20,742 nt of DNA from the IMG/VR virus record IMGVR_UViG_3300037493_001735, positions 1 to 20,742 of that record. One strand, 5' to 3'. The stretch is from a virus. A program made the position numbers and the translations under genes. Of this stretch, positions 14,994 to 20,742 are shown piece by piece; position 1 is the stretch's first letter, and every line of letters begins with the position of its first letter. Under the pieces are notes generated by a model. That model was not told the DNA's origin and made no database searches. It saw only the letters and a list, made by a program, of their open reading frames with translations.

Positions 14994-15715
14994 AAGTTTG
15001 CGGATATATGCCCGTTCACTATGGGTGCGAGTATTTAAAGGAAAGTCTGGAGGCGGTGCTTCCTGTAGTTGAAAAATTCTTTATTATTTATTCAGACCAA
15101 CCATCACACGGACACGGAAATAATCACGGTTTACCTGAAACAGAACAGCAATTAAAAGACATTGCTTTTGGAGTGGAAGGAAAAGAAAAAATTGTGTGGA
15201 TTAATCACCACTTTCACCACGAAGGAGAGCAGCGCAATTACATCTACAAATTTACGGGCGGTTACAATATTCTTGTTACCTGTGATAGTGATGAAGTTTT
15301 CAACACAGAAGAGTTAAAAAAAGCAATAGCAGAATGTGCAAGGCGAGAGGAAAGAGAGTTTGGCATTAATGGTTACGTTAATTTTTGGCGCAGCTTTAAT
15401 GAAGTGTGTTACGATGGTTTTCGCCCCGTAAGAATTATCAACTTGAATAATCATGTCGGGACTAGAGGCGAAGTAAAATGTACCATTTATCATTTTGGGT
15501 GCGCCCAAAAGGAAAGCGTAATGCGTTACAAATATAAGGTACACGGGCACGCTGATGAAATACGCCCCAATTGGTTGGATGAAGTTTATTACGGTGATAC
15601 AAAAGAAGATTTGCATTGCGTTTCAATAGGGTTATGGAACTCTGTACCGTATAATAAAAAAGTTTTACCCGAAGCATTAAAAAACCATCCTAATTTTAAC
15701 AAGACAAGAATATGA
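14990..15715 (+). CDS. GT-A type glycosyltransferase (GT2-like)
   Basis: The protein has 241 residues and overlaps its neighbours by ATGA at both ends. It opens with MKVCGYMPVHYGCEYLKESL, the usual first strand and helix of a GT-A fold, then VEKFFIIYSDQPSHGHGNNH. EGEQRNYIY (78-86) precedes ILVTCDSDEVF, whose D99-S-D101-E is the metal- and nucleotide-sugar-binding DxD motif. C-terminal parts are rich in His and aromatic residues (CTIYHFGCAQKESVMRYKYK). The closest type is the family of short GT2-like enzymes that modify glycans or other small substrates. It should work with the adjacent GT genes. The acceptor is unknown. Confidence 0.7.
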   Translation: MKVCGYMPVHYGCEYLKESLEAVLPVVEKFFIIYSDQPSHGHGNNHGLPETEQQLKDIAFGVEGKEKIVWINHHFHHEGEQRNYIYKFTGGYNILVTCDSDEVFNTEELKKAIAECARREEREFGINGYVNFWRSFNEVCYDGFRPVRIINLNNHVGTRGEVKCTIYHFGCAQKESVMRYKYKVHGHADEIRPNWLDEVYYGDTKEDLHCVSIGLWNSVPYNKKVLPEALKNHPNFNKTRI

Positions 15716-16344
15716 TTAGGAAGCTACAGGCGGCAATAGTTGAAACAAGAGAATTAAAAAACATTCGTGAGATTGTTTGGAATAGACACTTGCAATTTTT
15801 ACCGGAAAAAACGGAGTGTTTATTTTTTCACAGTCAATCAAACTATTCCTTTCTTGAAAAAGAATTACACGGGCTAAATATTAATTTTATGCCTTTGTCT
15901 GGAGGCTCAATGACTGTTGATAAGTATAATCAGTTATTAACAACAAAGTCTTTTTGGGAGAATTTTAAAGCTGACAAAGTTTTAATTTTTCAGCACGATA
16001 GTAGGTTACTAAAAAAAGGAATTGAAAACTTTTATAACTTTGATTACTTAGGCGCACCGTGGAAGTTCCAAACCACAGGAGGCAACGGAGGGCTAAGTTT
16101 AAGAAGTCCAAAAGTTATGCTGAGAATACTAATGCAATACTCATATAATTTTAACCACCACGGAAATGAAGATGTTTTTTTCTCAAATCACATAAATTTA
16201 GTAGGTGGTAATCTAGGAAATAATTATATTTGTAGCGAATTTTCATGCGAAACGATTTTTAAATTAGGAACGCTCGGAGTACATGCAATTGAAAAGTACC
16301 TAAATCATTCAGAAGTAGAACAAATTTTAAACCAATATAACTAA
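15712..16344 (+). CDS. DUF5672-type putative glycosyltransferase
   Basis: The protein has 210 residues, with an ATGA overlap on the previous gene. The motif series KVLIFQHDSRLL (89-100), NFDYLGAPWKF (109-119), GGNGGLSLRSPKVM (123-136) and GNEDVFFSNH (151-160), followed by FSCETIFKLG and VHAIEKYL, is characteristic of the DUF5672 family, which clusters with glycosyltransferases. Here the expected DxD-like site reads QHDS. The family is thought to be glycosyltransferase-related, but its activity is not something I can establish from sequence. It is coupled to the upstream GT genes, and the next gene follows three bases after its stop. Confidence 0.75.
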   Translation: MIRKLQAAIVETRELKNIREIVWNRHLQFLPEKTECLFFHSQSNYSFLEKELHGLNINFMPLSGGSMTVDKYNQLLTTKSFWENFKADKVLIFQHDSRLLKKGIENFYNFDYLGAPWKFQTTGGNGGLSLRSPKVMLRILMQYSYNFNHHGNEDVFFSNHINLVGGNLGNNYICSEFSCETIFKLGTLGVHAIEKYLNHSEVEQILNQYN

Positions 16345-16347
16345 TTT

Positions 16348-16704
16348 ATGGCTTACAAACTGAAAAAAGAATACGTTGGATTGATTATGAATTTTCCTGA
16401 GTTAGGAATGCGAAACCTGACTACTGATGAAATGAATGACGCATCAATACAGGCGAAGCTAATGGGTGCAGGACACGCAGGATATTTTGAACCTGAAGAG
16501 CCTATTGATTTGAATATTGAAATTGTTATTGATTATGATTTAAAAAAAAAGCAGGACGCGGAAAGAGAGCAAAAGTTGAAAGAGGAAGCAGAACTAAAAG
16601 CAAAAGCAGAAGCAGAAATACAATTACAGCTTTCTGCATTAATCTTGAAAGAAGCAAAGACAGATGGGAAAAAATCAGCGAAACCTGCAAAGAAGAAAAA
16701 ATAA
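16348..16704 (+). CDS. Small virion-type protein with charged helical tail, frameshift donor
   Basis: This 118-residue protein has two parts. Residues 1-62 (YKLKKEYVGLIMNFPELGMR, then LTTDEMNDASIQAKLMGAGHAGYFE) resemble small proteins seen near head and connector genes in Bacteroidetes phages. Residues 63-118 form a Lys/Ala/Glu helix ending KKSAKPAKKKK. Inside it, nine consecutive A bases (16542-16550) followed by G create a slippery run at the codons for LKKK. Seen in frame -1, the next stretch encodes the front of a GT25 enzyme, so the two genes overlap by about 165 bases. Both frames look coding. Function unknown. Confidence 0.6.
   Translation: MAYKLKKEYVGLIMNFPELGMRNLTTDEMNDASIQAKLMGAGHAGYFEPEEPIDLNIEIVIDYDLKKKQDAEREQKLKEEAELKAKAEAEIQLQLSALILKEAKTDGKKSAKPAKKKK
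16539..16551 (+). promoter_or_regulatory. Candidate programmed -1 ribosomal frameshift site
   Basis: The bases read T TTA AAA AAA AAG in the frame of the small gene starting at 16348. They contain three overlapping heptamers of the X XXY YYZ type: T TTA AAA, A AAA AAA and A AAA AAG. A AAA AAG is the strongest known bacterial -1 slippery sequence (dnaX, many insertion sequences). A TGA at 16536-16538 closes the -1 frame immediately upstream, so the -1 frame opens precisely here and stays open to 17222. No upstream Shine-Dalgarno-like stimulator or downstream hairpin is obvious to me. Confidence 0.65.
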
Positions 16705-17222
16705 ATCTTGTAAGAATTGATGCGGTAGATGGTAGAGGATTACGGAGTACATTAAGCCTTACAAGCGCGGAAATAGCAGTAAAGCAAAGCCATATAAAAG
16801 CGTTGCAGAATGTTTTGGAAAGCAAGAATGAGTGGGGGTTAATAATTGAGGACGATGTTTTTTTTGTTGAAAATTTTGTTGAAAGGTTGTTAAATACTAT
16901 AAAAGAATTACCGAATGATTGGCAAGGTTTATGGCTCGGAGGTTACGAAAGAAAAAACAGCGAACCGTATAAAGATGGAATTAATAAAATCGTTAGCCAG
17001 TTTGGAGCATTCGGCTATATTGTTAAAAAAGATTTTGCGAATATATTAATCGGGCAAATAATAAGAAATGAAAACCTATCGGTGGACGGAGTTTATTCAG
17101 TGCTGCATCACAGGTATAACTGTTACAGGTCTGTTCTTGTCGGTCATTTGCCTGGCGTTTCAACAATACTTAATAAATACGTGGACTATAAGCCACTTCG
17201 TCAAATAGATGGAAACCGTTAA
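16539..17222 (+). CDS. GT25-type glycosyltransferase, apparently made by -1 frameshift
   Basis: The frame is open from 16539 with no ATG, GTG or TTG until a TTG at 16803. Read from about 16623 it gives ITAFCINLERSKDRWEKI, IDAVDGRGL, SAEIAVKQSHIKALQNVL and LIIEDDVFFVENF. This is the N-terminal 'INLeRs.dR', 'R.dAvdG', 'sHi.a' and 'EDD' series of GT25 (LPS-type galactosyltransferase) enzymes. A start at 16803 would delete the sugar-nucleotide part. A -1 shift in the codons of 16540-16551 would fuse 68 residues of the small protein, a basic linker of about 24 residues and the ~199-residue enzyme, about 291 residues in all. Its 3' end overlaps the portal gene by 14 bases. Confidence 0.7.
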   Translation, partial: FKKKAGRGKRAKVERGSRTKSKSRSRNTITAFCINLERSKDRWEKISETCKEEKINLVRIDAVDGRGLRSTLSLTSAEIAVKQSHIKALQNVLESKNEWGLIIEDDVFFVENFVERLLNTIKELPNDWQGLWLGGYERKNSEPYKDGINKIVSQFGAFGYIVKKDFANILIGQIIRNENLSVDGVYSVLHHRYNCYRSVLVGHLPGVSTILNKYVDYKPLRQIDGNR

Positions 17223-18564
17223 GGCAAATTTATTTACTAAAGTTTATCGCAGCATTCAGGCAGCGGTTGTAAAAATTACTGAGGATAAAACCAAAGGTGA
17301 TTACTTATATGGTCGCGATAATCTTTTCCCTAATAAACTTCTTGATGTTGTTTCAGACAGCGGAACGGCTGCAAGCTGTATAACTATCAAAGCCGATTTT
17401 ATTTATGGTGATGGCTTTGCTGATGAAAACGTAGGCAAAGAATATGTAAACCCTTTAGAAACCTTTGATGGACTTTTGGACAAAATTAGTCCATATTCAT
17501 CTACGTTTGAAGCGGTAGTTTTTAATGTTCAGTTTGGTGTTGACGGGCAACCTGCAGCAACTTACAATATTCCTTTTCAAACTGTCCGCAAAAAGAAAGA
17601 CGGAACATTTAAAGTCAATCCTAATTACGGACTTGCAGATTTTAAGGAGGAAGAAACAATAATTTACAAACCATTTGTAAAAAATCAGTCACCGGAAGAA
17701 AGGCTCGCTGAAGTTGCTGCTCAAATTGAAAAGCACGGAAAGCAGTTAGGGCAAATACTTTATATTTTTCGTGAAACACCGAAAGCTATTCATTACCCTG
17801 TTCCGGATTACTTTTCAGGCATTGACGATGTTCGCGCTGATGCGGAAATGTCAAAGATGGAAATTGAGAATGCAATCAATGGGTTCATGCCGTCTGCAAT
17901 CCTTACTCTTATCGGCGAGGTTGACAATGCCACAGAGGACGAGGACGGCAAAACAGACCAAGATAAACTTGATGAAACCCTTATGAGTTTCACAGGTGCT
18001 AAAGGTGGTCGTGCTAAACTTGCTTTGATGACTGCAAAGACAAGGGAAGCCGTTCCGGTGCTTCAATCGTTTGACGCTAAAGCAATGTTTGACGCTATTA
18101 ATGGAGCAACAGACAGACTTGCCCGTAAAGTGTGCCGTCACATGGGAGTTCCGCCTGTTCTTATCGGGTTATCAACACCCGGGCAATTAGGAAACAATCA
18201 GGAGTTGGCTAACTACATGCAACTTTTTGTTTTTACTGTTATAAAAAATCAAAAGCAGATTATTGAGGCTTTAAATACTATTTACCCTGACAAGGATTTT
18301 TCAATAGCACCATTACAGCTTTTGAAATATGTTCCGGATAAAGTATGGGACAAATTAACTGATGAAGAAATAAGGGCTTTGGGTGGTTACGCTCCGCTTC
18401 CGTTGGTAACTGATGCCACAGCTGATAAAACTATCACCGCAATCAATTCTCTTTCTCCTTTGGTTGCAAATAAAGTTCTTGAAAGTTTGACAAAAGACGA
18501 AATCAGAAACTTGGTAGGACTTGCACCGACTACGGAACAACCTTTAACACCACCTGCGCCATGA
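17209..18564 (+). CDS. Portal protein
   Basis: The protein has 451 residues, with an ATG inside the last codons of the GT25 gene. The region YLYGRDNLFPNKLLDVVSDS near the N-terminus, followed by ASCITIKADFIYGDGF, is the usual portal opening. PDYFSGIDDVRADAEMSKME comes next, and a segment near residues 307-340 (CRHMGVPPVLIGLSTPGQLG, then NNQELANYMQLF) is the best marker: 'v...~gVPp.liG', followed by a helix that lines the channel. The C-terminus ends in LTPPAP after a Thr/Pro-rich tail. Portals form the dodecameric DNA entry ring of the capsid. Its place some 15 kb after the large terminase is unusual. Overlap with the next gene is ATGA. Confidence 0.85.
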   Translation: METVKANLFTKVYRSIQAAVVKITEDKTKGDYLYGRDNLFPNKLLDVVSDSGTAASCITIKADFIYGDGFADENVGKEYVNPLETFDGLLDKISPYSSTFEAVVFNVQFGVDGQPAATYNIPFQTVRKKKDGTFKVNPNYGLADFKEEETIIYKPFVKNQSPEERLAEVAAQIEKHGKQLGQILYIFRETPKAIHYPVPDYFSGIDDVRADAEMSKMEIENAINGFMPSAILTLIGEVDNATEDEDGKTDQDKLDETLMSFTGAKGGRAKLALMTAKTREAVPVLQSFDAKAMFDAINGATDRLARKVCRHMGVPPVLIGLSTPGQLGNNQELANYMQLFVFTVIKNQKQIIEALNTIYPDKDFSIAPLQLLKYVPDKVWDKLTDEEIRALGGYAPLPLVTDATADKTITAINSLSPLVANKVLESLTKDEIRNLVGLAPTTEQPLTPPAP

Positions 18565-19100
18565 GTTTAATAACCAAGTTAGATTTTACAGCCGACAGAG
18601 TTCCGTTCACGCAGAACTTAGATAATCGTTTGATTGAGCCTTACATCACAAAGGCGCAAAAGCAGGATTTAAAACCGCTTGTTTCCGATGCTTTTTATAC
18701 TGCCATCACAGCCGAAACACCAACGGCACAATTACAAACTTTTTTAGACGATTATGTTAAAGAGTTTTTGGTTTATGCTACTATGGCTCGCTTCTTAGCC
18801 TACCACGGAAACATAATCGCTCAGAACGGAATGAGAGAGTATGTCGATAATACCTCACAACCGATTTCAGATACATCACGGGCGCAATTAATCAAAGAAG
18901 CTGAGAAGGATATGAAGATTGCACTTTCGGTTATGATGAAAGAAGCCTCCGATGTTTCTTATACGTGGGACGGGGTGGTTTACAATTTCAATTCAGACTG
19001 CGAAAGCTCTAATAAAAATTCATCTTTTGGTATTCGTGCCGTTGGAGTAAATACAAATTTTGACGGTATTGAAAACAAGTACAATAAAAATTATTTCTAA
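18561..19100 (+). CDS. Head-tail adaptor-like protein (DUF6712-type, putative)
   Basis: The protein has 179 residues. The sequence LIEPYITKAQKQDLKPLVSD (about 24-43) followed by AFYTAI, and then YVKEFLVYATMARFLAYHGN with NGMREYVDN (about 64-98), matches the pattern of small helical connector proteins: 'i.pyi..Aq..dlkp.lgd.fy' and 'y..~ya~arfl...gn...~~G'. I associate this with DUF6712-type proteins adjacent to portals in Bacteroidetes phages. It would attach to the portal ring. Overlaps at both ends (ATGA and TAATG) couple it with the portal and the next gene. Confidence 0.6.
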   Translation: MSLITKLDFTADRVPFTQNLDNRLIEPYITKAQKQDLKPLVSDAFYTAITAETPTAQLQTFLDDYVKEFLVYATMARFLAYHGNIIAQNGMREYVDNTSQPISDTSRAQLIKEAEKDMKIALSVMMKEASDVSYTWDGVVYNFNSDCESSNKNSSFGIRAVGVNTNFDGIENKYNKNYF

Positions 19101-19639
19101 TGGGAAAAGTAACCTCAAGAACAGCCCTTACAACGATTGCAGACGGTGATTTACTTCACGTTGTTGATATTTCCGATACCACCGACAGCCCACAGGGGAC
19201 AAGTAAAAAATCAACATTGCGAGTAATACGAAAAGCAATGGGGGATATTTATGAGGCGGAGTTAAGTATTGCAACGGCGGCAGTTTTAACTTTAAATGCA
19301 ACACCATTAGATATTGTGGCAGCACCGGGAGCGGGTTATGCTATTGAGGTTATTTCGGCTACATACGGGGCAACATATAATTCAGTTGCTTATGCCACTA
19401 ATACACAGTTGCAATTAATAGCATCGGGTGCAACAATATCACAGTTTTTATTGTCCTCTGCCCTTACATTTACAGCATCGGGCAAATGGAAGTTATATCA
19501 ATACTCATCGGCATTTGGCGCAACATCTACTCAAGTAATTGAAAATACTGCACTACAAGTAAAGGTTTCAACGGGCAACCCAACCGCAGGAAATTCAGAT
19601 ATTAAGGTTTACGTTTTATACAGAATAATCACAGTATAA
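19100..19639 (+). CDS. Structural or fibre-associated protein with SDTT-type N-terminus
   Basis: The protein has 179 residues and starts in a TAATG overlap. The N-terminus (ALTTIADGDLLHVVDISDTT, then SPQGTSKKSTL, about 8-39) is the short segment often found at the start of phage tail-fibre or adhesin proteins ('aLt.l..~Dl..vvD.sdtt.sp.GTskk'). The remainder is Ala/Thr/Ser-rich beta sequence, jelly-roll-like (VLTLNATPLDIVAAPGAGYA, ALTFTASGKWKLYQYSS, DIKVYVLYRIITV). It lies between connector and tail-fibre genes, so it may be a decoration protein, a short fibre or a fibre adaptor. Confidence 0.5.
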   Translation: MGKVTSRTALTTIADGDLLHVVDISDTTDSPQGTSKKSTLRVIRKAMGDIYEAELSIATAAVLTLNATPLDIVAAPGAGYAIEVISATYGATYNSVAYATNTQLQLIASGATISQFLLSSALTFTASGKWKLYQYSSAFGATSTQVIENTALQVKVSTGNPTAGNSDIKVYVLYRIITV

Positions 19640-19998
19640 TGGCAATCATACCACGCAAGACGGATAATGTAGTACGAATTACTGTACTTGGCTCTAACGG
19701 GCTTCCGCTGACTATTTCGGGCTTGGCAGATTTACAGATTGTGGTTTACCAAAAGCCGAAAACTATCATTCAGTCGTTTTTAAAATCTGTTGCAGGGCAA
19801 GTAACAACTATCAGTGATGCCGGTGGTATTGTGGAAGTAAATGTGGACCGTGCAAAAACAAAACTTTTAAAAATTGAGGAGTGTAAATTAGAAGTTGTGG
19901 CTTCATTTACTGATGCCGATTTTGCTGATAACATTCGCAGGGAGGTTGATACCGATATTGACTTGGCAACCGTGGAAGATAGTCCAACCGCTTACTAA
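19639..19998 (+). CDS. Small beta-rich structural protein, possibly BppU N-terminal-like
   Basis: The protein has 119 residues and starts in a TAATG overlap with the previous gene. The sequence DNVVRITVLGSNGLPLTISG, followed by LADLQIVVYQKPKTIIQSF, has the strand layout of phage baseplate upper-protein-type N-terminal domains ('~~~~~i~v~d.~G.pl.l~g..di.~~v~~..k'). The C-terminal half is acidic and Asp-rich (DADFADNIRREVDTDIDLAT). No enzyme motif is present. It probably anchors a fibre or belongs to the baseplate. Confidence 0.45.
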   Translation: MAIIPRKTDNVVRITVLGSNGLPLTISGLADLQIVVYQKPKTIIQSFLKSVAGQVTTISDAGGIVEVNVDRAKTKLLKIEECKLEVVASFTDADFADNIRREVDTDIDLATVEDSPTAY

Positions 19999-20007
19999 TT
20001 ACTTATT

Positions 20008-20250
20008 ATGATTTCAGCAACGGCAACGCTTCAAGCAACGATAACGGCAACGGCAACGCTGATGGCTATTCAGACGGGCGGTTGTTCTGATGCAACTGTA
20101 GAAAATACCGATTTATCATATTTGCAAACAGTAGCAAGCGGGGGTACATTAGTATTAGCGGACACTACATTTAACTTTTATGTGAACGGAGTTTTATACC
20201 AGACGGCAACGGTGGCAAGCATGGTAAATCAAACATTTAATATTCAGTAA
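20008..20250 (+). CDS. Small Thr/Ala-rich protein preceding the tail fibre
   Basis: This 80-residue protein opens with a Thr/Ala repeat (ISATATLQATITATATLMA), encoded by a 14-bp direct repeat. It continues with CSDATVENTDLSYLQTVASG, then GTLVLADTTFNFYVNGVLYQ, a pattern I associate with small repeated-type modules in Bacteroidetes phage tail regions. It is translationally coupled to the next gene by TAATG. No signal peptide is seen. Function unknown. A small virion or fibre-tip chaperone-like protein is possible. Confidence 0.5.
   Translation: MISATATLQATITATATLMAIQTGGCSDATVENTDLSYLQTVASGGTLVLADTTFNFYVNGVLYQTATVASMVNQTFNIQ
20017..20060 (+). repeat. 14-bp direct repeat in the small gene before the tail fibre
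   Basis: The 14-base string gcaacggcaacgct occurs at 20017-20030 and again at 20047-20060, 30 bases apart and so in the same codon phase. Each copy encodes Ala-Thr-Ala-Thr-Leu. It may arise by slippage or recombination in a repetitive N-terminus. Confidence 0.8.
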
Positions 20251-20742
20251 TGCCTACAACTACTATAAATTTAACGGGGCAAGCACTAAGTAAAGTTGAC
20301 GACACCAACGTCACGCTTACGCTTGGCGGAACACCCTTAACAGCACTTTTAAAAGCAACATCATTAACTTTAGGTTGGACGGGTACTTTAGCGGATAGCC
20401 GTATTGCTTCTGCTGCAACATGGAACGCAAAGGAAAGCGCACTCACATTTAGCGCTGGATTAACGCGAACAGTAAACACAATTACTATTGATAACACGGT
20501 AGTAACATTAACGGGCTCACAGGCTTTAAGTAACAAGACAGGAAACATAAGTCAGTGGACAAATGATAGCGGTTATTTAACTTCTTTGGCGGGTGCGGTT
20601 ACTTCTGTAACAGGTTCGGGTAACATTGCATCATCAGGCGGTGCGACACCTAATATAACATTCACAGGAGTTTTACCAACTGCAAATGGAGGCACAGCGG
20701 TAAATATAGCAACACAAATACTTACAACAGGGGCAGGAATAA
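20250..20742 (+). CDS. Tail fibre or receptor-binding protein, N-terminal part (partial)
   Basis: The ATG shares its A with the stop of the previous gene, and the frame stays open to the window end (164 codons). The sequence TLADSRIASAATWNAKE is the repeat-type motif of many phage tail fibres ('tl.daRia.a..Wnak'). QWTNDSGYLTSLAGAVTSVT is the common collagen-like or shaft motif 'qw.NdsGYlTs', and VLPTANGGTAV matches 'lp..nGGTg'. It should form the trimeric host-recognition fibre. It lacks an end in this window, so the receptor-binding domain and any variable region are not seen. Confidence 0.8.
   Translation, partial: MPTTTINLTGQALSKVDDTNVTLTLGGTPLTALLKATSLTLGWTGTLADSRIASAATWNAKESALTFSAGLTRTVNTITIDNTVVTLTGSQALSNKTGNISQWTNDSGYLTSLAGAVTSVTGSGNIASSGGATPNITFTGVLPTANGGTAVNIATQILTTGAGI

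Noticed and set aside
16803-16805. TTG as the start of the GT25 gene
   Set aside because: It would remove the INLERSKDR and DAVDG motifs, which are in frame upstream and are needed for nucleotide-sugar binding.
20250-20742. Diversity-generating retroelement target or CRISPR-like array
   Set aside because: No reverse transcriptase, template repeat or regularly spaced repeats are visible. The fibre gene's C-terminus is outside the window, so it cannot be judged.

Overview
The window is a contiguous stretch of a tailed (siphovirus-like) bacteriophage or prophage genome, almost certainly from a Bacteroidota host. The evidence for the host is indirect: start codons lack Shine-Dalgarno sequences and follow A-rich leaders, candidate promoters match the Bacteroidota -7 box TAnnTTTG, base composition is AT-rich, and several structural proteins resemble families I associate with Bacteroidetes phages. 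No integrase, replication or lysis gene is recognisable, so phage versus prophage cannot be decided here.

Layout. (1) 1-204: tail end of an upstream gene, then an intrinsic-terminator-like hairpin. (2) 215-9245, plus strand: small and large terminase, then a tight run of head-tail joining and tail genes ending in the tape measure protein. (3) 9237-10235, minus strand: a five-gene cassette of small ORFs, headed by a ribbon-helix-helix-like protein and containing a 55-residue two-helix membrane protein. (4) 10236-10322: AT-rich divergent promoter region. (5) 10323-13361, plus strand: ClpP-like prohead protease fused to a scaffold, major capsid protein, and a probable major tail (tube) protein. 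(6) 13345-17222: a block of five glycosyltransferase-type genes, interrupted by one small virion-type ORF (16348-16704). (7) 17209-20742: portal, a head-tail adaptor-like protein, accessory structural or fibre proteins, and the start of a tail fibre gene that runs off the window.

Genes overlap at most junctions (ATGA or TAATG), which implies co-transcription and translational coupling. Terminase, portal, protease, capsid and tape measure give a complete packaging and morphogenesis set, but the order is unusual: the portal lies about 15 kb after the large terminase, and the tail block precedes the capsid block.

The most interesting feature is the glycosyltransferase block. The GT25-type gene has no ATG, GTG or TTG that would keep its N-terminal nucleotide-sugar-binding motif. 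Its open frame begins immediately after a TGA, exactly at a T-TTA-AAA-AAA-AAG slippery run inside the preceding small ORF (frame -1). This is a strong candidate for programmed -1 frameshifting that attaches a glycosyltransferase to a small virion-type protein. A second glycosyltransferase (13345-14085) is directly fused to a small CxxC domain, and a near-perfect intrinsic terminator hairpin is embedded in its coding sequence just after the major tail protein gene. Together these suggest a phage virion-glycosylation system whose enzymes are tethered to structural-type modules and kept at low dose.
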